Source: Protea cynaroides
Lineage: Eukaryota > Streptophyta > Magnoliopsida > Proteales > Proteaceae
Reading direction: 5' to 3'
Assembly (NCBI GenBank): GCA_028583415.1
Contig: CM053265.1
Coordinates: 23,568,830 to 23,632,829 of the forward strand
Length of the DNA: 64,000 nucleotides
Below the pieces are notes generated by a model, which saw only the letters and a program-made list of their open reading frames with translations, did no database searches and had not been told where the DNA came from. Position 1 is the stretch's first letter; every line of letters starts with the position of its first letter. The position numbers and the translations under genes are program-made. Positions 1 to 11,073 of this stretch are shown here, piece by piece.

Positions 1-492
1 GGATACTTTCCTTAGGGTTTCATGTTGGTCAGAAACCAACAGGGTTACAAATACCCTCACAGAGCTAACCGGTGGCATGTACCGGTCGCAGCTCTATTGG
101 GAAGACTGGCGACCGGTATGGTCAGCCGGTCCCCACAAACCAGCCTCCCGAGGGATACCGGTGACAACATACCGGTCGCACCATGTGCAACCAGTATAGT
201 CGACCGGTATGTCTCCGGAAGACCATACATGGGTTTTTGACTGTCGTCGATCATCCTCTATGGATTTCCAAGGTTTCTCTTATCCATTTTAAGTCTAAAC
301 TTGGAGTTAGAGTTATCCCCAACTCATTCAAGTCTCGTTTCGATGAATATCATCTCGAAACTCGAATCTAGGGTTTGACAGCAACTTAAGGTTTATTGGC
401 CAATTTAGGGTTTTAGATCAATACCTACTTTGCATGGTATTGATCCACCCACACAACTAACATAGGATAAGAAGAATAGTTAAAACACTTAC

Positions 493-592
493 CGTTGAAT
501 GGCGTAGCGTGAGCTTCGTCGAACGGTAATGGCAGCACCTTCTTCTTCTTCTTAGCTCTTCTCCTTTCCAACCTCTTTCTCTTTTCTAGGGT
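493..592 (-). other. Exon 1 end of the LTR-encoded reading frame
   Basis: The minus strand reads openly towards the donor GTAAGTG and encodes V-L-P-L-P-F-D-E-A-H just before the splice site, the same residues as in the LTRs at 26752 and 29237 with third-position changes. No in-phase ATG was seen. Exons 2 and 3 of this copy lie outside the window. Coding status is inferred. Confidence 0.4.
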
Positions 593-634
593 TTGTGAGA
601 GACAATGGAAAGGATTTGAGGAGGCTTAAGGGTG

Positions 635-642
635 TATTTATA
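635..642 (-). promoter_or_regulatory. TATA box of the minus-strand LTR
   Basis: TATAAATA on the minus strand, at the same place relative to the LTR start as in the other copies. It lies about 120 bp downstream of the palindrome block and just before the polypurine leader. Confidence 0.6.
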
Positions 643-1019
643 GGCTAGATTTAGGGTTTAGTAACCCTACTAGGATTAGGAAAGTCTTAGAATTCGAAAT
701 CAGGCAAGTGGGATCCTCAGAAGTCAATTTCTGGATTTCCACACTTAGCTGCGCAGACCTGACCGGTCGACCGGTACCAAGACCGGTACCATCGACCGGT
801 CAACATAAAATTATGTTGATTCGATCGTCTTTGGTCCGATTTCATACCTGTTTGTCATCCGCTCGTCCCGTCTGACCCGGTGATGATCGGAAGACCTTCT
901 ACGACACAAAACCAAGGTTTAGACCGGGTTTACGGAGTACGGGTCTTACAGTATATGTGGTATACGTTACCAAAGAAGCACCACAGATGGAAGATATTGA
1001 TGTGATGTATAAATTTTTG

Positions 1020-3690
1020 ATGTGTTTCTAGGAGACTTACCTGGGTTACCATCTGATCATATGACCGAGTTCGTCATCGACTTGTTACCAAGGACGATAC
1101 TTATGTCAAAGGCACCTATGGAGTAGTTCCTACGTAGTTGAAGGGATTGAGACTTAACTACGAGAGTTATTAGACAAGGGTTCTAATCGGCTAAGTATTG
1201 CATCATGGGGAGCACCAATGCAATCCGTGAAGAAGAAGGACGGTAGTGTCAAATTATGTATAGACTACCGGGAACTAAACAAGCTCACAATCAAGAATCG
1301 ATAATTATTACCTCAGATCGATGACTTGTTTAAACAGTTGCAAAGAGCAAAGGTAATCTCTAAGGTTGATTTTCAGTCAAGATATCATCAGCTAAAGAAT
1401 TTGGACAGCGATATCTCAAAGATAGCTGTTAGAATCGGGATTGGACATTATGAGTTCTCGATTTTGATGTTTGGATTAACCAATGCCCCTACATCTTTTA
1501 TGGAGCTGATGAACTGGGTGTTCATGACATGTTGGACACGTCGGTCATAGTTTTCATAGATGATATTTTGGTTTATTCCAAGAATGAAGCAACTCATACA
1601 ATGGATTAGAACAGCTTCACAACAGTTGAAAAGGGAAAAGCTTTATGCCAAGTCTAAGAAATATGAGACCTGATTAAACAAAGTGATCTGCTTAGATCAC
1701 ATAGCATCGTAAAAAGGGGTTAAAGTGGACCCTATTAAGATAGAAGCAATTGTATGGTGAGAAACGCCTAAGAACATTGTGAAGATCAGAAGTTCCTTGG
1801 GTTTAGCTCGTTATTACAGACGATTCATGGAGGACCACTCTAAGATCGCAATACCTCTTACCAAGCTAACCAGGAAAGGAGAGGAGTTTAATTGGACTGA
1901 CAAGTATGAAGAATGTTTCCAAACTCTAAAAACAAGGTTGATATCAGCTTCCATCATGATCGTTCCGGTACTAGGGAAACCTTTTACCCTATACATTGAA
2001 ACTTTCAAATTGGATCTAGGATGCGGGTTGATGCAAGGTAAATAAGCAATTGTATATGCTTCAAGAAAACTGAAGGAGCATGAGAAGAGTTACCCTACTC
2101 ATGACTTGGAAGTACCAGTGATGAGTTATGCAATGAAGACTTGGAGACATTACCTATATAGAGAAGAATTTTAAATTAAATCGGATTACAAGAGTTTTAT
2201 TTATCTCTTCATTAGAAAGAGTTGAACATAAAGATAAGAAAATGGCTGGAATTGCCCAAGGATTTAGACTGTGATATTAAGTGTCACCCGAGCAAGTCTA
2301 ATGTAGTAGCTAAGGCCTTAAAGAAAAAGAGAATTATGAAGTCCGAGGAAGGAACCAGTATAAATGTTGTCTTATGTTTCAAAGCAACAAATTCAGATTG
2401 AAAGGAGAGTAACATATAATAGAAACTCGTGATGATCCAATTGAGCGAGAATTTATGGATGAACTTATGGAGCAATAGTTCATCGGCTGCGCTTGTGGCA
2501 TTAAAGATCATCTCTGAATTGATGGATGAAGTAAAAGTAGCAATTTTGTTAGATCTGTATATAAGAACGGTGTAAGTAGATTTAGAGAAAGGAAAACCAA
2601 ACCCTGACTTACTCCGGATGCAAAAAAGGTCCTATGATACAGAGGATGATTATGTATACCTAAAGTGAAAAATGCTGATCATAAGATATAAGATAATGTT
2701 AAAAGCCCATTCTATTCCGTATTGGATACATTCTAGAAGTATAATATATACCAAAACATGAAGAGATTATTTTGGTAGAAAGGAATGGAAGTAGTTGTGG
2801 CTAGATGCATGTTTCAGTGTCTGAATTATCAGCAAGTAAAGGCTGAAAGACAAAGACCAACGTGGCTTACCATAACCACTATCGGAGCCAGTCTGGAAGT
2901 GGAACTGTAGTACAATGAACTATGTCAATGATTTGCCACTGACTCCCAGATCGGTTGACATGGTTTGGGTAATTGTTGATTGCCTTAGGAAGATAGATCA
3001 TTCCATTGCTATACGACCTCGGTATGCTTTGGAGCGGCTAACTAAGATATATGTGGATTGAATTTGCTACCAAGCTACTATGTAGATGTCACCTATAAAG
3101 CATGGTACGGTAGAAATGTCAAATTCTTTTGCTTTGGAATGAAGTTGATGAATGAAGAGTTTTAAGACCTGAGCCTATTGAAGAAACCTATCGAGTGGCA
3201 GACAAGATCAAAGAAAAGGTCCAAGATAGCTCAAGTTGTCAGAAGAGACACCAAGACCTTGAGTTCACCATAAGTGACAAAGTGTTCTTGAAGATATCAC
3301 TTATGCATAGTTTGAAACGATTAGACAAGAAGGGAAAGTTGTACTCTATATATGCGTTGGATCTTATAAACTTTGGAGAGACGTAGAAAAGTTGCATATC
3401 AATTAGCGTTACCGCTGTCCATGTCTAGTGTGCATGACGTATTTCTCGTGTCTCTATTGAAGAAGTACATTGGAGATCCATATCAAAGGTATTGACCACT
3501 GATCCACTGGATTAGATAAAAGATTTAACTATTGAAGTGGTACCAGCCTAGTTCACTAGTTGGAATGTACAACATCTCAAAAAATGGGATAATTATTATA
3601 TAAAGATAATCTGGTGAAGACAAGACATGGAAAAGATTACATGGGAGGAAGAAGATGCAATGCGAAAACAGAATTCCCACCTATTGACTC
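1020..3690 (+). pseudogene. Chromovirus pol remnant (RT, RNase H, integrase, chromodomain-like tail)
   Basis: The RT begins near 1020 (D-L-P-G-L-P) and continues through the W-G-A-P...K-K-K-D-G block (1206-1302). Motif A is K-V-D-F-Q-S, and the catalytic F-I-D-D is at 1553-1564. RNase H runs from about 1779 (L-G-L-A-R-Y-Y-R-R-F) to about 2330. The integrase zinc-finger C-x-x-C remnant is near 2813-2830, the core W-K-W...V-D-C-L near 2890-3020. The C-terminal S-x-V-H-D-V-F segment is at 3391-3490 and the T-W-E-E-E-D tail at about 3630. At least one frameshift lies just before F-I-D-D and many stops occur, so it cannot make enzyme. Catalytic aspartates of RT are still readable, so decay is moderate. 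Reverse transcription and integration were its functions. Confidence 0.93.
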
Positions 3691-3719
3691 CGAAGTAAAT
3701 TCAAATTTTGAGAACAAAC

Positions 3720-3797
3720 TTATTTTAAGGAGGGGGGAGTTGTAAGATCCGTACGTTCAAATTTCGAGGATGAAATTTCTTTTAAGGGTGGTGGAGT
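3720..3797 (+). promoter_or_regulatory. Polypurine tract region, duplicated together with an LTR-start motif
   Basis: Two successive copies of purine tract plus LTR start are present: TTTTAAGGAGGGGGGAGT followed by TGTAAGATCCGTAC (about 3722-3752), then TTTTAAGGGTGGTGGAGT (3780-3797) followed by the true LTR start TGTAAGACCC at 3798. Purine tracts prime plus-strand synthesis. The upstream copy looks like a short relic duplication about 57 bp away. Confidence 0.65.
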
Positions 3798-4181
3798 TGT
3801 AAGACCCGCACGCCATGAACCCGGTCTAACCTTACATTTCGTGTCGTGACCAGTTTACATATCATGGTCGAGCCAAGTGGACCAAGTGTGTGAAGAAATC
3901 CAAGACCTAATATGAAATTTTACTCAAAAAACAGTCAAAAGGAGGGTAGGGTCGCATGCCTAAACAGGTAGGGTCGACCCCCACCTCAAAAGAAGTCCAA
4001 CCCATGACTTTTTGGTCGTGAGGTCGCAGGGGTCTCGGATTTTCCGACCTCCTCATCGACCCCCTAGCATCGACCCTAGAAAAATAGCAAAAACAGCACA
4101 GATTGAAAATTAGGAAACTTTCCTAATTTCAGTTGGGACCTTTCCTAAACTCAATGGGACTTATTTTGGGAGGTTTTCCTC

Positions 4182-4189
4182 TATAAATA
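4182..4189 (+). promoter_or_regulatory. TATA box of LTR A
   Basis: TATAAATA about 385 bp into the LTR, followed about 30 bp on by a pyrimidine-rich start region and a purine-rich leader; the expected start of the U3/R junction. Confidence 0.6.
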
Positions 4190-5839
4190 GGACGTCCCTA
4201 AGCCTCTTTCACTCATTTTCGAACCCTAATTGAAAGTGAGAGAAAGAAAAGAGAATGAGGAGAAGAAGATAAGGAAAACTTGAAGAAAAGACTAAGAAGA
4301 AGAAGAAGAAGCTCAGAGAAATCTTTGAAACTCAAACTACAGAAGGTATGAACCTCAATTCCTATCTGAATTGAAAGCTTAGAATAGATTATGATGAAGT
4401 TAGGTTAGGATAAACCCTAATACCATCCATTCATGGATGAATTCCAATGGAAATCATGGAAAACTATGAAAAGTGAGTAACTTGGAGTTTTGAGCCATAA
4501 AACAATCATAGAATGGACTATAAAAGTAAGCCAAAGGACCCAAACATGAAAGAATGGACTGTAGGATGAAAAAGTCGACTCAAACCACGTGCGGTCGCAC
4601 GTAGGGTCGATTGGGAATCGACCCTACCAGACCACAGGATCGACCCCCAGTTTTCGAGAAGTCCAGGGAAGCTGCGGTCTCACCTAGGGTCGATGGAACA
4701 TCCGACCCTAGCATCGACCCTACACCCTGGGGTCACAGAAAACTGCTACCCTACCTGCGATCCGTCCTACAACCCCCACTTAACAGCAAGCCTAAAATTG
4801 TCAGAATGAATTCTAATTAAAATCTATCGACTTGTTAGGTTTTTCTATTGATATAATGATTCTTAAAGCTTGAAAGAGGATCTACACTCAAGCAAAGGTG
4901 AGGGAACAAGACCTAAACTAATTGGATAATAATAAACTGTTTTTATTTCTTGAGTCCAATGCCATGACTGATTCTATGCGTGTATGCTTGTAATGTACAT
5001 TCAACATGTCATCCAATATTTCTATTATTACTGTTCATGCATATTTAATTTCATTGTTTATAACATGATGATGATGATGATGATGATAGGAATAGGCATG
5101 TGAATGTTTGTGTTTGGCTGGTGTACATGGTGTGGGTAGGGGATGGTATCAACCGGTACTTCAATGCCGTTTTCATTGGGGTATATTGTGCCATAGTTCT
5201 ACTTAAGTCATGTCCACTAAGCAAATGTTGGTGTACTTGATGCGGATAGGGGATGGTATCAACCGGTACTTCAATGCCGTTTTCATTGGGTATATTGTGC
5301 CATATCTCTATACAAGTCTTGTCCACTAACATCGCCGTATCACCATTACCTTAGCAGAACTATTACGTCGTAGGGCATCAGGGGAGGTGGTCTCGGACCG
5401 TGTAGTCTTCGACTCTGCCGGGGGCCTTAGCTTTATCTCTATGGACGTATTGAGGGATGCTGGGGTGAGGCCTTGGATACATTGTTTGACATTAGGATTG
5501 GTTAGTTGCGAGTCCAGTTTGCAAGCCCTCGCCAACAGGGGCTTACGTGTTGGTATGGTATCAATCGGTACTTCAATGCCGTTTCCATTGGGGTATATTG
5601 TGCCATAGTGGGTGCATGTGGGGTCGACAGTGTCGTTTTCATTGGACGACTTCACACACTCGTGTATAGAAGTGAGGCGGCCTCCAAACCTTTCTATAGC
5701 ACATTACAAACTATAAACCAGACCACAGTTATGAATTGAATGCATGCATATGTTTGTTGCATTGTTTTGTTTTCTCACTGAGCTCAAGTTGGAGAGCTGA
5801 CCCTCGTGCGCACAAATCTTTTAGTTTCTGATGTTGCAG

Positions 5840-5960
5840 GTATTACGGTTGAAGATTATGACAACATGCCAATATATGAATAGGTGGCAGCTATGATGAG
5901 CAAGCTGTAGAGGACGAACATGGTTCATTAAGCGAGCGTTTCAACTATGGATACGCTTAG
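5840..5960 (+). pseudogene. Exon 3 of the LTR-encoded frame, LTR A copy
   Basis: Follows acceptor TGTTGCAG. It reads G-I-T-V-E-D-Y and reaches a TAG at 5881-5883, then has a 1-nt loss relative to the 122-nt copies; the terminal codons T-F-N-Y-G-Y-A-type end at TAG 5958-5960. Exon 2 of this copy would be about 4839-4897 (59 nt, one base short). It is a decayed copy of the frame best seen at 29237-31543. Confidence 0.5.
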
Positions 5961-6227
5961 TGTTTAATTTTCGTATTTGGATATTTGTAATATGTATTAA
6001 ATTATGTTTTGATTACTTGGAGATAAATGGAATATCAATTATTTATCATGACTAGACCTCAGTTCATTATCTGTAAGCCTTCCGCTATTTACTTTATTAC
6101 CTTTGATTAATGTGGAATGTGTTTTGGTTTAACAACGTGGGATAGCCTATTCGAGATCCTGGTTGAACCGTTGGTTTATTGACGGTTCATCACACCATTT
6201 TGGTTGGTGCGGAATTGGGGTGTGACA

Positions 6228-6421
6228 CCTTCCCAAACTATACTTTGAACGCTTACCTGTTCTCTGATGGACCAAAACCGATATGTTGGGTCATGAGTCA
6301 ATAGCAGTCTTATCTCAGGGTGAGGCTACATTTTAGGTCCTAGACCTTAATCTAGGTGGCGACTCCAATTCTTTCATAGTCCGTTTCTGCATGGATGGAC
6401 ATTTTCCCCTCTATCCTCACA
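6228..6421 (-). mobile_element. 5' end of a long-LTR-family LTR (minus), truncated
   Basis: On the minus strand it starts TGTGAGGA at 6421 and matches the start of the LTR at 14796, including GGAGTCGCCACCTAG and the GGTCTAGGACCT block. It is cut at 6228 by the end of LTR A, so the chromovirus inserted into it. The rest probably lies left of the window. Confidence 0.75.
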
Positions 6422-7171
6422 CCGAGTTAACTCTTCAATTTGTCTCTCTCCATTGTTGATCTCTTGACTTGTTCTAGGGTTTATCCTATACTGTTCTATG
6501 GCCAGAAGCAAGTTAGGGTTAGGTCTCCCACTGTAACCCTAGTTTACTATGACGTTCTTGCTACTAGATCTTTGTGAACCATTCAAACAACAAGGGCCAT
6601 CAACATATTGGGACCAATCAATAGTTATTATGGCATTGATCCCAATCTCATGTATAATCAATCCTTCCTGCTACGATTGAGAACTTACCAAAGGTTTCAT
6701 GAAGGTGTTGATGGAAACTAATGATAAACTCTTGCTAGGGAGATGAACTCTCCTTTGTACAGCCTTCTTCTCTTTCGCAGCTTCTCTCTCAGATCTCTCT
6801 CAAGCTCTAGGGTTTCAAAAGAGCAAACGAAGAGATTTAATTGAGGGAGAAGGCCCTTATATGGAGAAGAGTTTCCTTTCAGGAGACTTTACTATGTATA
6901 GGAGGATTCCATGCAAGGTTTTGGAAAGTAGATCCCACAATCAATTCACACACACGTGAATTAGATTGTCCAGTGGCACTATCCAGTGGCAAGGCCTGAC
7001 AACCGGACAAACTCAACCGGTCAGACCAGACAAGATATAAATTGGATAGATTCCGTACCTTAACTCGTGGCTTCATCATCTGATAGTCTCGTCTGACCTG
7101 ATTATGATAGGAAGACTTGTCACAACACGATAATCCATGTTAGATCGGGTTTGTGGAGTGTGAGTCTTACA
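6422..7171 (-). mobile_element. 5' part of a TGTAAGACTC-type LTR (minus)
   Basis: The minus strand starts TGTAAGACTC at 7171. It has a palindrome/CCAGTGGC cluster at about 6965-7035, a TATA-like CATATAAGG near 6857-6865, and then a leader with a donor-like GGTAAGTTC near 6685-6695. It is interrupted at 6421/6422 by the start of another LTR and abuts the LINE at 7172. Confidence 0.75.
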
Positions 7172-8320
7172 GAATATTTCTCTCGACTAATGAACAGATT
7201 CCAAAAAAAATTCTCTACTTGGCACAAGATGCTTCTTTCCTATGCTGGAAAGGTGGAATTGGTGAAGTCGGTGCTTAGTAATGCTTTTATACATTCCTTT
7301 TCAGTTTACAATTGGCCAAGGTCACTGATAAAAACGGCTGAGGAATGGATGCAAAATTTTATTTGGACTGGCGATCCAAATAAAAGGAAGGTGGTGGTGG
7401 TGAAATGGGACTGTGTGTGTAGACCTAAATCTGCAGGTGGATTAGGTATAAGAAGGTTGAAAGACATAAACAGTTCACTACTTTGCAAGTTGATTTGGAA
7501 AATAAAAAATGAAGATACAATATTTGCAAAATTCATGAGGGCACGATACCTTGCAGAAGACGACTCATTGAGAACGTCTGCATGTACATCTCCTATATGA
7601 GTTAGTATTCAGGGTCTATGGGATTAGACTACAAAGCACACCAGATGGATCATTAGTGATGGGAAGAAGATTAAACTATGGAGGGATAACTGGCTAGTTG
7701 ATTCGTGTCTGGAGGAAGAGAAGCGGCTTGATTTTAGCAGGATTCGTGGGACAGACTCTTCACTATCGAGGCTGATTAGGGATGGACAATGGATATTTTC
7801 TCAGGTATCTTCTGCTATTTTAAATCGTTGTTTGACAAGGCGAGAGAAATAAAGTTAGTGGCTGGAAGGGAGGACCAGATAGTATGGACTGGTGAGACTA
7901 GTAGTCGTTTTTCTGTGAAGTCAGCGTAGGAATTTATTAGAGATCCAAAACCAAAGGTACAATGGGCAGCAACAGTTTGGGATGTTTCTGTGGTACCTAG
8001 ATTGTCGGTGTTTGCATGGAGGTGGTTGCATAGAAAATTGCCTACTGATGAGATGTGGAACAGAAAAATATTGTATTACCATCTAGATCCAACCTATGTC
8101 ATAAATAGGTGGAAACTTTCGACCATATTTATCCACTGTGATATAGCTATGAAGATTTGTATAGAAGTAGTAGAGATTTTTGGGATACAGTGGCAGATGA
8201 TGGCAAATTCAGATGAATTGGAGAGCTGGTGGAGAAGGAAAGTAAGAGTAGCTCATATGCCTGATTGGGAAACAGATTATGTTTATTGGTTATCATGCTT
8301 ATGGAGAGCTTGAAACTCAA
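7172..8320 (+). pseudogene. LINE reverse transcriptase C-terminus and zf-RVT linker
   Basis: The first 430 bp read W-H-K-M-L-L-S-Y-A-G-K-V-E-L-V-K, the conserved block after the RT fingers/palm of plant LINEs, followed by I-W-T-G and G-G-L-G-I-R-R-L. A stop at about 7600 and frame changes follow. F-A-W-R-W-L-H-R-K-L-P-T at about 8007-8045 is the zf-RVT signature. A perfect 26-bp tandem duplication (8307-8332 and 8333-8358) lies at the end of this part. The catalytic RT motifs lie upstream and are lost, so this is a dead copy. Confidence 0.88.
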
Positions 8321-8366
8321 GTTGCTATAATAAGCTTGAAACTCAAGTTGCTATAATAATGCACGT

Positions 8367-8960
8367 GTGGATGATGCTGTGATATTATTATGGATAAGAA
8401 AGGGATGCAGTGACTTGTCTACAAGAAAGGCTTGTGGGATTAAATCTGTACAGGACATCCAGGTAGCTCGAGATTTACAAATACAGACTAAATCTAGGAA
8501 GTGCACGAAGATTATCCAGCTATTCTGGAGAAGACCACCTCCTTGGTGTAAGATTAATGTGGATGGATGCAGTCTTAGCAATCCAGGAGAAGCAGCAGCG
8601 GTGGGGGCGGGGGGAGTAATAAGGGACTGTAATGGTCATGTGCTATTCACATTTGCTGAATATATTGGAATTGCAACAAATTACGTAGTTAAATTCAGAA
8701 GTGCACTAAGAGGATTCAAAGAGGTGAGGAAACTTGGTTTCACAAATATTTGGTTGGAAAGCGACTCGTATTTGGTTGTAACTGCCATACACAAGTCCAC
8801 TGTGCCATGGAAATTTCTACAAGAATGGAGATATATTCAAAAAGGTATGGAAAACTGCTAGAGAGGGATTACTCATTGTTGTAGAGAGACCAATACCGTA
8901 GCTAATAGATTGGTGAAGAAATCAACAAAAGAAAAAACATCATATTTTTGGGGACAATGT
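8367..8960 (+). pseudogene. LINE RNase H domain
   Basis: W-C-K-I-N-V-D-G opens the domain at about 8543, followed by G-A-G-G-V-I-R-D and L-E-S-D-S at about 8755-8770. A stop at 8859-8861 splits off the last motif, H-C-C-R-E-T-N-T-V-A-N-R-L. Two catalytic positions are changed: the usual A-E-x-x-A-L glutamate is K (V-V-K-F-R-S-A-L), and the last aspartate is N (V-A-N-R). The domain would degrade the RNA strand of hybrids, but this copy is almost certainly inactive. Confidence 0.88.
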
Positions 8961-9160
8961 CCAAATATTGTTGCTCACTAGCTTGTATGGGATGCCTCCG
9001 ATAGACCTCAATATAGATTCCCGTAATTGTATGTAATTCTTTTGCTCCGAGTGGATCCCTGTTGATGGCAATGCCGAAAGTAGAGAAGTCACTCATTTGA
9101 GCTCTTTTGTATACCTTTTTTTTTTTAAATATTATTAATGAAATCTTACTGATTTTTTGC

Positions 9161-9174
9161 AAAAAAAAAAAAAA
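9161..9174 (+). other. LINE poly(A) tail
   Basis: A run of A14 directly after the LINE 3' UTR; expected for target-primed reverse transcription. Confidence 0.75.
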
Positions 9175-10240
9175 GAATCCATATTCCAAGGAAGAAAGAG
9201 AAAGAAATACATGTCTTTTCCCATAAATATCAGCCAAACCAATCAGATGCTGACATGGTGTATAGGCTGTGTTTAGTAATTATCCCAAAGAACCGTTTTT
9301 TCGTGTTTTGATGTTTGAGAAATCTGATTTGTTCTTCCATTCTTAGAGAACAAATCGATTATACGCTCTCATTATTCAATGTGTGAATTTTTTCCTACCA
9401 AAAAAAAAACGCGTGAATTTGAAGACTGGGAGCAGAAGAACCATCCCTTTCGGTTGCTACAATGCGTAGTCATTAATGGCACACCCCATTACCTCTGTTT
9501 GTAACTTTACAAAGGGTGATTATGGGGAATACCCAAATCAAGCTTCTTTGCCCTTTTCGTTTCTTTATTCTATTGTGCGTGCCATATACTACAATACACG
9601 ACACAAATGACATTTGACATGTCATGGATCTTCCATCCCCACACTTGAGGTAAAACGAACAAAAAGCTGAATCTCAATGCAACGAGGCCAGCCTTTGATA
9701 TGTCAGCAAGAATGACAGGTCATTAGAATTGTTGACCCACTGAATATCAGTCAGTATGTGTACCTAGTGTTTTGTAACAGTTAAATCATGATTAGATGAA
9801 TTGGGCAACATATAAGACAATTTTTTTCTCCAAGAAATAGGGGTGCAAATTCGTTCATAAATTATTTATCGGTTCTTTTCAATTTAGTTTGAGATTATTA
9901 TTAATAAAAATTAAAATCGACTCTAAAATTAAAATTGAACCAATTAATTTCCATTCCAATTTCTGGTTTTTTAATCAAAATTGACACTTTTAACCAAAAA
10001 AAAAAAGAGTACAAGCTAGGTTCCAATATGCATAAATGTTGTGGGCCAGATGGCCAGTGGAGATGGTGGGGAGAAGTGTAAACTCTTAATCAAACCAAGA
10101 CCAAGATGCCCAGAACGGAAGAAAAAATAAAGTCCCATGAATAAGGCCATAAAGGTATTTAATGAAGAATATAAAGAAGGAACAAAAAAGTACCAAAGCA
10201 AAGCCAAAATAGCTGTAGAAAACTGTAAGAAAGAGAATCA
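9175..10240. other. Low-copy-looking AT-rich intergenic DNA
   Basis: No coding domain or LTR start was recognised. 9838-10000 begins TAGGGGTGCAAATT and ends in an imperfect inverse (AAATTGACACTTTTA), so it may be an old MITE, but no target duplication is clear. Homopolymer runs occur at 9401-9410 and 9997-10007. Confidence 0.4.
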
Positions 10241-11073
10241 ACCCAACCATTCTCCATCCATCCAATTTCATTCCATTCTTATTGCCTCTTTGCGTGTCAG
10301 ACAAAACAGAGCTTCAGCTTCAAGCATGGAAACCCCAGGGCTGATTTGATTGATAACAGACCTTTTCCTCACCAATCCTTCCACAACTGGAGATTGCTTC
10401 ATCGTCCTGACCATTCAAGCACGCCTGAGATCCGATATTTGAGTTTCTCTTTCACGCAGAAGTGCAGAGCACTACAAAAAAAAAAGAGATGGGACCCGCT
10501 AATTGACTGGTCTCTGTCAATCTCGAGTCTCGATTTCATGAAATCAAATCAAATGGTCGATCATGTCTTCTCTGTAATGGGTCCTTCTGGAAAAGTGATT
10601 CGTTTCATTGTTGTTTGTTAACAGTAACAGAGGCCCCATGAAGAAAAAAGGGATCGATAGCAGCGCAAGGTCATGGTGGTAGTTATAATAACAGGAAAGT
10701 TCGTGCGTGCGAGCTGGGTGGGTGTGGAGTGTGGCTCCTGATTTCCCGAATTTCTCCAAAGAGGTTCGCAATTATTAGGGAATTTTAGCTTCCCCGTATG
10801 ACCTCAACGACAACCATCAGCAGTGAAAAGGTTCCTTTAAATGCTCGAGCAAATTGCATTTGCTTTTGGGTTCTTTCCTGGGTCCCTACCCATTCTTTTG
10901 CTTTTCCAATTTCTACTGTCTTCATGGATACAACTGCTCTTTTTGGAGTGAAGTAGCTTCAGAATACACACGGTGAGAATCCAGATGGATACATGATTTA
11001 CTGGATTAGGTAACTACAAACTCTGTTTAATTGTTAAAAAAATTGAATGAACCAGTTGGGTTTTGCAGGGAAT
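10241..11073 (+). other. Probable upstream/5' UTR region of the gene at 11074
   Basis: Non-repetitive in appearance and GC-richer than its left neighbour. A splice-acceptor-like TTTTGCAG ends at 11068, immediately before GGAATATGG, suggesting a 5' UTR intron. Donor candidates are GTAACT at about 11010 and GTGAGA at about 10972. No TATA box was assigned, and short open frames here showed no recognisable domain. Confidence 0.35.

Larger units (their letters stand above)
1..950 (-). mobile_element. Partial LTR, ACCGGT subtype (5' 950 bp)
   Basis: Read on the minus strand it begins TGTAAGACCC at 950 and matches the start of the LTRs at 26752 and 29237 along its whole length; its other end lies outside the window. 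It carries the ACCGGTCGACCGGT palindrome cluster (761-800), a TATA box (635-642) and a splice-donor-like GTAAGTG (486-492). It abuts the interior of the chromovirus at 951, so it is either an insertion into that element or one LTR of another nested element. Which of these cannot be decided without the missing flank. Confidence 0.9.
951..6227 (+). mobile_element. Ty3/gypsy chromovirus (Tekay/Del-like), 5'-truncated, with 3' LTR
   Basis: Decayed pol (RT, RNase H, integrase, chromodomain-type tail) is followed by a purine tract and a full 3' LTR at 3798-6227. The order RT-RNaseH-IN, the LTR type and the chromovirus-like C-terminal tail point to the Tekay/Del lineage; that assignment rests on remembered family features. 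The 5' LTR, gag and protease are missing, cut off by the LTR ending at 950. No target duplication can be tested. Confidence 0.9.
3798..6227 (+). mobile_element. LTR A, 3' LTR of the chromovirus (2430 bp)
   Basis: Starts TGTAAGACCC and ends GGGGTGTGACA. It has a TATA box at 4182-4189, two blocks of GGGTCGA/TCGACCC palindromes on either side of it (about 3945-4085 and 4570-4725), a (GAT)n run at 5063-5089, and three near-identical inserts in its 3' half (5143, 5253, 5555). The 5 bp after it are CCTTC, but no matching left copy is available. It is the closest relative of LTRs B and H. Confidence 0.92.
7172..9174 (+). mobile_element. 5'-truncated LINE (L1-type plant non-LTR element)
   Basis: Contains the end of the reverse transcriptase, the zf-RVT linker and a C-terminal RNase H, then a 3' UTR ending in A14 at about 9161-9174. 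The 5' side stops at the LTR boundary 7171/7172, so an insertion there or recombination removed the rest. No target duplication could be recognised. Confidence 0.9.

Noticed and set aside
7172..9190. Target-site duplication of the LINE
   Set aside because: The sequence after the poly(A) (GAATCCATATT) shares only GAAT with 7172; the true 5' end is missing.
10086..10771. Several 60-90 codon frames
   Set aside because: No recognisable motif, mutually overlapping on both strands; more likely upstream region of the gene at 11074.
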